From Arthrinium phaeospermum (taxonomy: Eukaryota; Ascomycota; Sordariomycetes; Amphisphaeriales; Apiosporaceae): a DNA stretch of 64,000 nt. How positions within the stretch are numbered: the first letter of the stretch is position 1; every line of letters begins with the position of its first letter. The stretch covers positions 496,001-560,000 of the forward strand of contig QYRS01000012.1 of NCBI GenBank assembly GCA_006503535.1, given 5' to 3'. This document shows, piece after piece, positions 1-9,541 of this stretch. Both the position numbers and the translations under genes were made by a program. The notes under the pieces are model-generated. The model did not search any database, was not told where the DNA came from, and saw nothing but the letters and a program-made list of their open reading frames with translations.

Positions 1-679
1 CCCCGTGACGGGGATTTCCAGCCTGACCATGGCGGACGACGACGATGACGACGACGAGGCCAACAAGAAGCCGCAGGAGACGCCCGAGGAGATCCGGGCC
101 CGGCAGCAGCGCGAGCGCGAGGAGAAGCAGAAGCGCTACGACGAGATGCGCGCCAAGATCTTCGGGGAGAGCAATACTTCTGGATCGGGATCGGGCGCCG
201 GTCGCGGCGGAAGCGGCCGGAGTTCGGGCACCAGCACCCCCGGCAATGTTACACCGCCGACGCAGCGGTCTGGCGGTGAGAGGAGAGGCCGGGGGCGCGG
301 TAGAGGGGGCTACCGGGGAGGAAGAGGAGGCGGCGGCGGCGGCGGCTCCGGCACCAGCGGTGGCGATGCAGGCAACGACCGTTTCGCCGATCGTGGCGGT
401 GAGCGCAGCGAATTCCAACGGCCTATTAGCCAGTCTGGAGGAGGTGGTGGTCCTGGAGCCAGCAGCGAGCTCTATGATCCGAGCTACTCGCCGAAGCCCA
501 ACTCTACATTCGACAGGAGAGGTAACAATACTAGCGGAGGCGCTCCGTTATCAGGGCGGTCAACGCCCCGGGACGACGACCAAGTCATTAGAGCACCACG
601 TGGCCCACCGGTTTCAGGGTCTGATAATGGAGGACGAGGTGGCTTCGGTTTTGCCAAGCGCGGTGCCAAAGAGGGTTGA
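1..679 (+). CDS. R3H/SUZ-type RNA-binding protein, 3' part only
   Basis: The gene enters the window already in frame and ends at the TGA at 677-679, so only the C-terminal part is present. Just after a run of aspartates lies a charged segment beginning PEEIRARQQREREEKQKRYDE and followed by MRAKIFG. This matches the SUZ motif, a short basic RNA-binding segment usually found C-terminal to an R3H domain. The R3H domain itself would be upstream of the window and is not visible. After the motif the protein is disordered and rich in Gly, Ser and Arg, with RGRGRGGYRGGRGGG-type RGG repeats, as in cytoplasmic mRNA-binding proteins. A possible splice acceptor (ttccag) ends near position 19, so the true last exon may begin there. 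The gene converges with NAR1; the two stop codons are about 100 bp apart. SUZ assignment is fairly secure, R3H is inferred. Confidence 0.72.
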   Translation, partial: PVTGISSLTMADDDDDDDEANKKPQETPEEIRARQQREREEKQKRYDEMRAKIFGESNTSGSGSGAGRGGSGRSSGTSTPGNVTPPTQRSGGERRGRGRGRGGYRGGRGGGGGGGSGTSGGDAGNDRFADRGGERSEFQRPISQSGGGGGPGASSELYDPSYSPKPNSTFDRRGNNTSGGAPLSGRSTPRDDDQVIRAPRGPPVSGSDNGGRGGFGFAKRGAKEG

Positions 680-780
680 AGGGGGTCGTCACCTCCTGAT
701 GTTGGCTGGTAAGGGGGTATCTTGTCCAATTGTTCTATCTATATACTTGGGTAAAGGACATGCCGGAGGCAACGCAGTTA

Positions 781-2503
781 TCACCAACCACCACCGATCT
801 TGCTAGCCAGCTGGACAACCTTCTCCGTGTCGCTCGGTTTGTCTTTGCCCACATCGCTAATCACCTCCCGGTACGTTGTCGACACCAGTCTATTTGTGTC
901 TATGCCAGTTATACTGGCCCAATGAGACAGGGTATCGCGAATCCCTGATGGCGAAATGCCACCGACCAGGTCTGCCGTTGTCTCTTTTGCTCCAGACTCT
1001 GGCTCTTCGGCAGAAAAGTACGCCTCGTCAACCTCGGCCAGCCAACCCTTCTGCTCTTGAGGTCCAGGCTTCGATACTATACCCTTCCTTTCAACGACAG
1101 CAGGATCGTCAATCTTGACTTGGCCGCCTCCGTTTGTGCAGCCTCCTGGACATGCCATCACCTCAACGTATGCGTATTCCAGCTGTTTGCGTGAGCCTCC
1201 TACTGGTCTTGCACCCGGCATTCTTGAGGGGCGCGCCGGCTTCAACCTTCGGACAAGATTTTGGATATTTCGGAAACCATAGAATCTTGCAGCCTTGAAT
1301 ATCGGTTGGCCTGCAGCCGAGACAACGCTGTATTCGACAACATCTGCATTCCTGCCTCGGACAGTCTCAATCTTGGAGCCGGGGTTCTGTGCCGAGACAT
1401 ACTGAAGGGCAAAGTACAGATTGCCGCCCGAGGTGCCTGCCGCGGAATCTGTCTGCCGCCTCCGACGGGGTGGGAAGAGGAATTGCTGGATGCCGGAGTC
1501 GGGGAACGGGATTATCTCCGCTTGAGGCAGCGGCGTTTGTGGTAGTCCGAAGAAATCAATGCCGCGGGATTCGGTCAACAGAAGAATTTCCTTGCTGGTA
1601 ATGACACAGTCGACATCACGAACACCCGCCCTGGTTTGCCGTCTCCTGCCCAAACGGAGTCCGTGAGTTCTTCGCGGCTTGCCTCCAGTTTCTTGTCAAA
1701 ACACGGCATGACAGCCAGATGCCATATCCGGTCTGGAGCAATGCCCAAAATTCGACTTAATGTTGTTTTGATGAGCGTGCCCATCAGAGCTTGTGGTGAT
1801 TTCACTCTCGAGAGATGCGGCAGCACATGCGGGTGCGTCTTCTCGGCGTAGCATACCCAGCCAGGACAGCTGGCGCTGAGGATAGGCTTCGAAGCTTTGT
1901 TTTCTCCCAGAGTCTCGCCAAGGGCCTCTTCCGCCCCGAGAACAAGACAGGCCTCACGGGTGGCATTGGTGTCTGCTACCCATGTGAAGCCGTTGCCGTG
2001 TTTCCCGCCAGCTCTTAAGCCATCACTCCCGAGAAAAGATGCGATATCATGTCGCCTGCGGCTTGTTCTCCTATGCGCCCTCCAAATGTGGCAGCAAGGT
2101 TTGCCCGGGCTTGAGGGCTTACGCTTGCGACAAAGAGCTTCGCGTCGGGGTTTTCAAGTCCTTCCACACTCCATTTGCCTGATGCTTCATCCTGGTGTAT
2201 ATGTAGGCCTGGCGCGGAGTCCAGTACGCTCAGAACCTCGCTATGGCTCTGCATGCTTACCAGCACAGCTTCTGCGGAGGTCACGCAGCCGGAGCATGCG
2301 AGACAGTCTGTAAGGGAGATCTCGGCCGGCGCATTTGTTTTGGCAGCGGCGGCAGCGGCTGGCGTGCCATCTAGGATGACTTCGTGCTCGAGAGATACAT
2401 CGGTCGGGGGAGCCTCAGCGGGAAGCGTCTCGACAGGTTTGATGCAGGCGACGCCGGGCGAGATGAAGTCGTTGAGATCGTCGGCGGATAGAATGGCGGA
2501 CAT
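781..2503 (-). CDS. NAR1: Cytosolic Fe-S cluster assembly factor NAR1 (iron-only hydrogenase-like), two frame breaks
   Basis: NAR1 is a hydrogenase-like Fe-S protein that works with the CIA machinery to deliver clusters to cytosolic and nuclear proteins. The start at 2503 gives [20 protein letters not shown], the typical N-terminus, with Cys20 and the DCLACSGC motif (Cys67, 70, 73) for the N-terminal cluster. Further on are [20 protein letters not shown], a PCFDKKLEA motif and [13 protein letters not shown], the C-terminal cluster region of the hydrogenase fold. The coding frame is interrupted twice: near 2028-2030, after HLFSG, and near 1625-1627, after GDGKPGR. In each place one extra base in a C run (G on the coding strand) restores the family sequence. 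The span is 1723 nt; two added bases give 1725, or 574 residues, a normal length. No intron is seen. The breaks look like sequencing errors, because the protein is essential in yeasts and otherwise well conserved. Confidence 0.9.
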
Positions 2504-3570
2504 TGTAAGGAGGCCTCGGTGGGAGGACGTTGTCGGCTACCTGGCTTCTGTAGATGAATGCCGCGCAAAGCGGGATATCGACTATCGAAACACAGTCTCG
2601 CGTTGCGTTGTCTGCTTCGGATTTAAGCAATGACTTGATCGATCGATTAATGTGTGTCGTATCAGTCCAGTTGATGGTACGTCCGATGCGTCGAGTGGCG
2701 CAAAGTAGGTAAATTATGTAGAACCTAACCGTATGGGCAAGAGAGGAATTCGGAGTAGAGGTTTATAGAACCAAAAACGATAGCAAATGTTTGCCCGGAG
2801 ATGCTCCAACTACCCTACTTTTTTCGCGACGCTATCTCGATTTGACGGCATGCTTTGAAATGCAATGCGATTTTTTGGACGACATGCATGCGAAATCGGA
2901 AACTGGTCGTAGTGGTGGCGGGGCTAGAACGTGGGGTTGCAAACGACTCATAGGTTTTTTTCGTCCCCCCAGTCAGCAGCCAGGCACGGTATTTCCTGGT
3001 TATGTAAGTACTTACGGTAAGTGCTGAATGCCACCTACCAACATAACAAATGACTCTAGCAACAAGAGCAGCTTGTACCTGACTCTCTAACTGGACTTGG
3101 TAACATAAGAGCTGGACGTTGGGGCTGGGAATAGCACCGCCACCCAATCATAGCGGAGGATATGGGCGGCCTGAAGCTCCAGCGCCCATGACGTAGCAAT
3201 TGTACGCGGACATGGGTAACCGGCATCCGCCATAGGCAGGTAAGGTTACTCCAGATATGGCACGCATGCGTGTTGAGGCTCAAGGGCGAAGAGAGAGCGG
3301 GCTGTGATACAAAAACCCTCGTAGCTCGGTTGTCTCGGCCACGCATTTCAGCGTCATCGTGTGTAGAAGATCCCACTACGTATTCGTTCGTCTCTTACCA
3401 AAACTTTGCTCGGTTTTGGAGTTCGGATAGCCTCTCTTTTCTCTGTTCTACCTCCAGTACGCAACCAATTGACCGCTCTTATCCACCTCTACTCACTCGC
3501 ACTTAGTGTGAACGAGCTGCTTTTACAATAACCCCCGATATTCAGAACAAACACCAGAAACTTAGCGGCC
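2504..3570. promoter_or_regulatory. Divergent intergenic region between NAR1 and the four-TM gene
   Basis: This 1.07-kb gap lies between two divergent start codons, so it should hold both promoters. Nothing in it looks coding. The last 150 bases before 3571 are pyrimidine-rich with CA-rich patches (cacctctactcactcgcac, then ataacccc and cagaacaaacaccagaaa), the usual look of a fungal transcript leader for the plus-strand gene. I see no clear TATA box close to either start. Confidence 0.45.
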
Positions 3571-4325
3571 ATGGCTGATGTAAGTACACATATCTTTCGT
3601 ATTGGTGTTGCTGTGCTATTTGGGCAATATATGATTACCAGGTACTCGTACTAAGCTTTGCTCTCGAAGATTGTAACGGCCTACTCGCTCGCCACGCTCG
3701 GCTGGCACATGATCCAGGCCATGCCCCTCATTGTCTGGCCCCAGGTCATCATCGGCCTCCTGAACATTGACGCGCCCGCGCCCACTGGCCTCCCCACGAC
3801 CGGCGTCGAGCTGTACTTTGCGCGCTGCCTGGGCTTCGCCCAGCTCACCTTGGGCATGGTGACGGTCGTCCTGACCGGTGCGCTGCCCATGACCAGCATG
3901 GTTGAAAGTAAGTGCACAGAAGACACGGCCATCATATACTAGTACCCTGGATTATCCGGGATCAAGCTATGATCATACACCTACTGCTTCACGTAACAAA
4001 CCCAGACAGACATGAAGAAGCTAACCGAACCCCGTCCTCAGCCCCCACCGACACCATAAGCCCCTACGCCAACGCCGTGATCCTCCTGACGACGCTGCAC
4101 CACGGCGCCCAGGCCTTCTACTGCTGGGCCCGGTACAACGAGACGTCCCAGAACGGGTTCGTGCTGGGCTTTACCGGCAGCGCCGTCCTCGCTGCCTTCG
4201 GGCTCTGGTGCGTCCTGTTCGGCGGGGACAAGTCGCGCATCAGCAGCCGGACCGGGGCCGACAAGCGGACCAGCAGGTTCCCCTTTGGAAACCCCGACAA
4301 GAAGAAGCGCGGCAAGGCGTTGTGA
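3571..4325 (+). CDS. Conserved small four-TM membrane protein, function unknown
   Basis: I read three exons: 3571-3579, 3670-3907 and 4042-4325, giving 176 residues. The introns are 3580-3669 (gtaagt, branch ctaag, acceptor gaag) and 3908-4041 (gtaagt, branch gctaacc, acceptor ctcag). The start ATG follows gcggcc and encodes only MAD before the first intron, so the first exon is easily missed. Four hydrophobic helices are visible: about residues 4-35 (IVTAYSLATLGWHMIQAMPL onwards), 50-75 (ARCLGFAQLTLGMVTVVLTG), 90-108 (NAVILLTTLHHGAQAFYCWA) and 118-140 (VLGFTGSAVLAAFGLWCVLF). The C-terminus is basic and cytosolic in character, ending in KKKRGKAL. I do not recognise a named family; it resembles uncharacterised membrane proteins of filamentous ascomycetes. 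No frame breaks are present. Confidence 0.75.
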
Positions 4326-4828
4326 GGAAGTCCCGCGGTCTCATTGAACCCTCGGAACTATACTCAGATAAGTCAAGCGAGAACGAAGTTGCAATGGACA
4401 TAGGACTCGTACGTCAGAAAGGGGATCTTGAGTACTTTAACTCAACCAGGTTCATGGTAGTAGCTTCGTAAAGGCATGTATATGTGTACGCTTTTGTATA
4501 TTTCAACTGTTGGCATCTTGTCTTCCTTGGCTTGGCATAGGAAACTTCCTGGCCTTAGCTAAAGAGAGCTCCTATAGCCCCTCCAATCGTGGCCATTCCA
4601 TTTCCATGTTATCATCGTGTCTGTCTTGTGATATCATGCATTACATTCTTACAAAGTTCTGCTTCAAGCGGCAGAATGTGAACAACGCCGTAATAGTAAT
4701 AACCGGAACGCCTTCCTCCCGAAACCTCTTTCTCTACCTCGAAGCTTGGCTCAGTAGAGAACGCTTGTTTTTCGTATTCCCCTCCTCCTCCTCCTCCTCC
4801 TCCTCTTCTTCTTCTTCTCGTCCTCCTC
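4326..4828. other. Convergent 3' intergenic region with a GAG/GAA microsatellite
   Basis: The stretch lies between the 3' ends of the four-TM gene and the zinc-finger gene and should hold both 3' UTRs. At 4780-4818 there is an uninterrupted cct/ctt trinucleotide tract (about 13 triplets), which reads as GAG/GAA repeats on the minus strand directly downstream of the zinc-finger stop codon. I see no coding sequence. Confidence 0.5.
4780..4818. repeat. CCT/CTT trinucleotide microsatellite
   Basis: About seven to eight CTC/CCT units run into four to five CTT units. The tract sits ten bases past the stop of the minus-strand zinc-finger gene, so it would be in the 3' UTR, or in coding sequence if the reading frame near the end of that gene is misread. 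Confidence 0.8.
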
Positions 4829-6054
4829 TCAGTCGTCAACTTCGATCGGGTCCTCGTCGCGGGAGTCCACCGCCTCCGGGGCCGCGCTGCCTTCGTCCTC
4901 GGGCTCCAGCGTGGTCTTAAGGGTCTCGGTGCTGACTTGACGTCCGCCTCGCCCGCGAGCACCGCCTTGCGCGCCGCCACCAGTCTCCTCGACCTGCTTC
5001 ACCTGGTCGAGCAGGACCTCTTTCTCGAGCCACTCGAGCCGGGACTCCTCCTCGAGCTCGCGGCACTCGTCGCGCAGCGCCTCGCCCTCGCCGTCGCCCA
5101 CTTGAGGTGCGCCACGCACAGCTTCCAGAGCCCGGGGTCCATCTTAAGCTCCTTGTCGGTGAAGCCCTGCTGCTCCGTCAGCGGCGTGAAGAAGTCGGAG
5201 CCCATATTGTCGTCGCTGCCGTCGCCGTCGTCGCCCAGCAGGCCGTCGTCGTGGCTCGACGACGCGCGCGGCTGCTGCGTCTTGAGGATGATCTGAGCTT
5301 GTTGGGGCCGCGGGCCGGCTCGCGCGTCTGCATCGACTTGGGCACCGGGTCGGACGGCCGCAGGGCTTCGGTCTCGTGGACGGTTCGCATGTGTTTAGCC
5401 AGTGCGTCGGATCTAGTAAAGGCCTATCGCATTCTGCGTTGTCTCCCGTATTAGCGAGTGCGATCTTGCTTGGTCCATAGCGATGGAAATTTCGGTTTCC
5501 AACTTACCTGGTAGATAGCAGTAAAGGGCTTCTCCTCGTGTGACTCCGCATGTGAGCTTTCAGGGCGTAGCCACTAGCGTGCGGCATGCTCTTGCGCGGG
5601 CAGCCGTTCCACTCGCACGTGTACTTCTTCTGCCGGCTCTCGATGTGGTCGTTGTGGATGTGCTCGACCAGCCTGTCCATGTTGCTCAAGTCGCCGGCGC
5701 GGCAGCCGTCCAGGCGCACACCGTCACCTGCTCCTGGAACTCCTCCTCGTCGAGCTTTGCGTTGATGGGTGAGTTGGGCACGTCGCCGTCCGTGTCAGAC
5801 GAGATGTCGCCCTCGTCCGCGATCTCGGGGCCGCCGTCGTCCGAATCCGGCGCGTGTTCCTGCTCGCCGACATGGACCGACGACGAGGCGCGCGAGGCGC
5901 CGTCGCCGAGTTTCTGGCGCTTCGAGGGGGGTAGCAGGCTGGGCTCCTCCTCCAGGGGCAGGGGCGAGTCGTAGTCATTGTCGGCCTCAGGGGAGTCTGA
6001 GGATAGAGAGCTTATCTCCGACGAGGATTCTGAGAGCAGGACCATGGTGGGCAA
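4829..6054 (-). CDS. C2H2 zinc-finger protein, Iec1-like (INO80-associated type), at least six frame breaks
   Basis: The coding strand starts with an acidic, serine-rich N-terminus (MVLLSESSSEISSLSSDSPE from the in-frame ATG at 6045, or MPT upstream at 6054). Three C2H2 fingers follow: CAWDGC with HIHNDH, CEWNGC with HMRSH, and CYLPEC-DRSFTRSDALAKHMRTVH. The third is split by an intron at 5434-5507 (gtaagt donor, acgcag acceptor). After the fingers come a linker with PVPKSMQ and a charged coiled-coil segment around LRDECRELEEESRLEWLEKE. This arrangement is like fungal homologues of S. pombe Iec1, an INO80 complex subunit; that link is from memory of the family and is an inference. Frame breaks occur near 5710, 5534, 5524, 5422, 5294 and 5098, each fixed by one added base in or beside a short homopolymer. 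Three added bases in exon 1 make the splice phase correct. It could be a real pseudogene, but the intact splice sites and preserved finger residues argue for sequence error. Confidence 0.7.
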
Positions 6055-6977
6055 AGACTTCCAACCAATGCGGGTGGGCTACTACGCGACGCGACGCAAC
6101 AGTTAAAGCAGGTGGCGATGGGCGAGAGTCATCGATAATGGCAGTGAGATCTGTTGCGTCGCAGGTTTGAAGGATGCAGTTGATTTCCGATGATGAGTAG
6201 CTGCTTTGATGTGCTAATTAATTATTTGTCGGGAGCATACTGCGTTGTCATGGGACTCGGATGGTTTAGGCAATTATTGACATGGAAGTTGGATTTGGGG
6301 TTTTTGGAATGCAGTCGACAAGGCCGGAGAAAGAAGCTATACTTTCAATTGGACTCAATGCTCCAAACATTCATCAACGCTAACTACACCACGTTACTTG
6401 CTTCTCACTGCAAGCTTGCGATCGTTCAATGTTCAGCCGCGACCGTGCCAGATCTCAGTTGATTCAATTGGTAATTTCCATGGAGGTACGAACACGCCCA
6501 GCTTTCCGTCCAGGCCCAGGCACCGCTAATCTATGTTCAGAGGCAGCAACGGCTGCAAGTAGAAGAACTTGAAGTCGATCGAAGAATACATATAAAACAT
6601 GCTCATTGAGTAACCACCGCCCCCTCCTACTAGATGAGCATACATACACACCAAATCAATATTCAATAAATCCCACTCCTCCTACCTACAGTTTATTGCT
6701 TCCACCTGCATTGATTGCATCGACTCCTATCGCTTTGGTTCCTTGTTCTAGAACGTACCAAGAGCTGAAGCTCTCTGGAAGCCAGCCAGCCAGGCCCTGC
6801 CCAGAGCTACGACAGCCAACAGTACCCGACCGACGTTAGCGCTCTGACATCACCCCCACAACTGGGCAGTCAAGTCAGGTCGTTGTTGTCCTCCTCCCTC
6901 CAACGAATTCGTCACTTTCCCCCTGTCCCCTCTCACAACAAGTCCCTGAACATCTTCTCAGGGAAAGTCACCCAAAC
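6055..6977. promoter_or_regulatory. Divergent promoter region between the zinc-finger gene and ABP1
   Basis: The region separates two divergent starts. A TATA-like catataaaac lies near 6590. The 130 bases before the ABP1 ATG are C-rich and pyrimidine-rich (ccctccaacg, tttccccctgtcccctctcac), typical of a transcript leader. I see no coding sequence on either strand. Confidence 0.4.
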
Positions 6978-9541
6978 ATGGCGTCGCTCAACCTATCTAT
7001 CAACGGTCCCTCGATCAAGAGCAGTACCAGGGCGTCATTAACGCCCCGCCGCTCCAGCTGGAAGCTCTTCAACCTACGGTCAATGGGCCCTCTTCTCGGT
7101 CCAAGCCCCGCTTGCCAACGCCTTTCAAGATAGCGGCAACAAGGAGAGCATCCTTAAGGTCACCTCCACGGGTGAGGGCGAGCTCGAGGAGCTCATTGAA
7201 GACTTCAACGAGGGTCGCGTCCAGTTTGCTTTTCTCAAGATCAAAGACCCCAACTCGGGTCTTCCCAAGTACGCCTTGATCGCATGGGTTGGTTTCCCCT
7301 CCAGTTCGCTACGCTCAGCCCCTTAAATGTTGCACAAACTAATCACTCCGAGTTCGCTACGCTCAGCCCCTTAAATGTTGCACAAACTAATCACTCCGAC
7401 TTGCAGTGCGGTGGCGGCGTGCCAGAGCGCACCAAGGGCTACTTCACAAGCCATCTGAACGCTGTGTCTAAAGTTTTGCACGGCTACCATGTTCAAATCA
7501 CCGCTCGTTCCGACGCCGATCTCGAACCTGCCAGCGTCCTCCAAAAGATCGCCGATGCCTCGGGCTCCAAGTACACAGCTGGCGGCAGTGCTCCGGTGAA
7601 ACCGGCCGGTGGCGCTCCCCCCAGTGAAGAGCAAGCCCGTATTCCCTACGACTGCCACCGGCACCATCTCCTTCAACCCCATAGTTGCTGCACGCAATGC
7701 CCAGCTACGACAGAACACCAACGAGGACGGCTGGGGCGACGACGCCCCCAAGTCTCGCGAACCCAACTGGAGAAGGTCGAGCCTGCATACAAGCCTACCA
7801 AGGTCAACATGGCCGAGTTGACAAGCCAGAAGCAAGAACCCTCGCGGTCCGCCGGTGCCCAAGAAGACGACAGGCCTGGTGTTGTCAGGGGAGCCTACCA
7901 GCCCGTTGGCAAAGTTGACATTGCTGCCATTCGCGCTGCCGCGAAGGAGAAGACTGATGATCGTCCTACCACCGTCAAGGGTGCCTACGAGCCTGTTGGA
8001 AAGGTCGACATTGCTGCCATCCGTGCCAAAGCCCAGAAGCCGGCGGCTGCACAGCACGAAGAGGCCCCTGAACAGCCAAAACCTGTAGCAGAGCGCACTG
8101 CAGCTTTCAGCCAGCCTCCCCAGTCTGAGCGCATGACCGAGATGCCGAAGCCCAAGGTCGCCAACAAGTTCGGCGGAGCCTCGAGCTTCACTGGAACGAA
8201 ACCCCTCAACCCGGGAGGCTTCGGTCTCCTCGCCCTACCGCTACTGGCAGCAGTGGTGGTGCGCTTGGCACTGCTGGCAGGAAGTTCGCCGACTCGGCCG
8301 GCAAGACCCCTGCTCAGCTGTGGGCCGAGAAAAAGGCTGCCCAAGGAGGTGGTGCGCCCAGCCCTGCTCCGGCCCCGGCTGCAAACCCGGTTTCGCCACA
8401 GGTTAGTGGCCAAGCAGGCGGCTGGAAGAGCGGTTACAGCGGAAAGAGCTGGGCACCCGTCCAGCCTCCCACATACAGCAAGGGAATTGCTGGCCAGAAG
8501 ACTGGCGAGACAGCAACAAGCCAAGAGGAGCGGGCTCCCGCATCTCCTTCGGGAGGCGTTGGCTCTATCCGCGACCGTTTCAAGGGTGCTGCGCCGATCG
8601 GAGCTGCTGCTGGTATAGGTGCGGCGGCTGGTATTGGCGCCGGTGCCGCAGCATACGCCGCAACTCGCGACGAGGAGGAAGAAGAGTCTGGCCCGCCGCC
8701 TCCCCCCATGGGAACTCGACCCAATGAAGACGCCCCACAAGGCGGCTTTGCGCTACCCGGGTTGCCATCTCGCCCCCCGCCGCTACTGACGAGGAGGAGG
8801 AAGAGGAGCCTGAGCCCATCCAGGTTGCTATGCCTGTTGCTCGTGGTCCTGAGCCGGAGCTTGAGCCAGCTCATGAGCCTCCGCGATCCCTCCCGACGCG
8901 ACCTATCGAGCAGGAGCTGCCCAGGGAGGAGGAGCTTCAGGAAGAGGAGGAGGTACAGGATCCTCGCGCATCGGCAGCCGCTGTTGCGCAAGAACAGTTT
9001 GGTCAGGATGCAGTCGCTGATGTTCAAGGCGCCGCATCCGGAGGCCACCGAGCTCTGATCCAATACGACTACGAGAAGGCCGAGGACAACGAGCTGGAGC
9101 TGCGCGAGGGCGAGTATGTCACAAACATCGAGATGGTCGACGAGGACTGGTGGATGGGTACCAACTCGATGGGCGAGAGCGGTCTCTTCCCTAGCAACTA
9201 CGTCGAGCTGGTCGAAGAGGAGGAACATGCGCCTGCTCCTGCGCAATCCATGCCCCCTCCTCCCCCTCCGGTCGCTGCTGAGCCCGAGCCCGCACAATCT
9301 AGCGGTTCAGGACCCACTGCCACTGCTCAATTCGACTACGAGGCTGCAGAGGATAACGGTAAGTTCATATTCAAGAACCCGGTGCCGAAAATGACCCCTG
9401 ACTAACGAAAATGCAGAACTGAGCTTCCCTGAGGGAGCCACCGTCACCAACCTCGAGTTCCCCGACGATGATTGGTGGTTCGGTCACTACAACGGAGACT
9501 CAGGTCTCTTCCCTGCCAACTACGTCGAGCTGGACCAATAA
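6978..9541 (+). CDS. ABP1: Actin-binding protein ABP1 (ADF-H, two SH3 domains), several frame breaks
   Basis: ABP1 links Arp2/3-driven actin assembly to endocytosis at cortical patches. The start MASLNLSINGPSIKSS opens an ADF-homology domain that continues through YGQWALFS, GEGELEELIEDFNEGRVQFA and PNSGLPKYALIAW, then, after the intron 7288-7406, CGGGVPERTKGYFTSHLNAV and HGYHVQITARSD. The middle has two copies of GAY(Q/E)PVGKVDIAAIRA (about 7890-8030) and the conserved TPAQLWAEKKA motif. A proline/glutamate-rich stretch leads to two SH3 domains: ALIQYDYEKAEDNELELREG to SGLFPSNYVEL, and AQFDYEAAEDN to SGLFPANYVEL. The second is split by an intron at 9359-9416 (gtaagt, branch ctaac, atgcag). 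Frame changes lie near 7024, 7054, 7617-7622, 7750, 8220 and 8770; most need one added base, while the C run at 7617 could be one too many or two too few. Restored, the protein is close to 796 residues. Confidence 0.88.
7303..7398 (+). repeat. Perfect 48-bp tandem duplication inside ABP1 intron 1
   Basis: Two identical 48-bp units (7303-7350 and 7351-7398) lie head to tail within the first ABP1 intron. Each begins agttcgctacgctcagcccc and ends with aaactaatcactccg, so each carries a candidate branch point (actaat). The acceptor cttgcag follows directly at 7400-7406. The intron is 119 bp with both copies and would be 71 bp with one. Confidence 0.95.
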
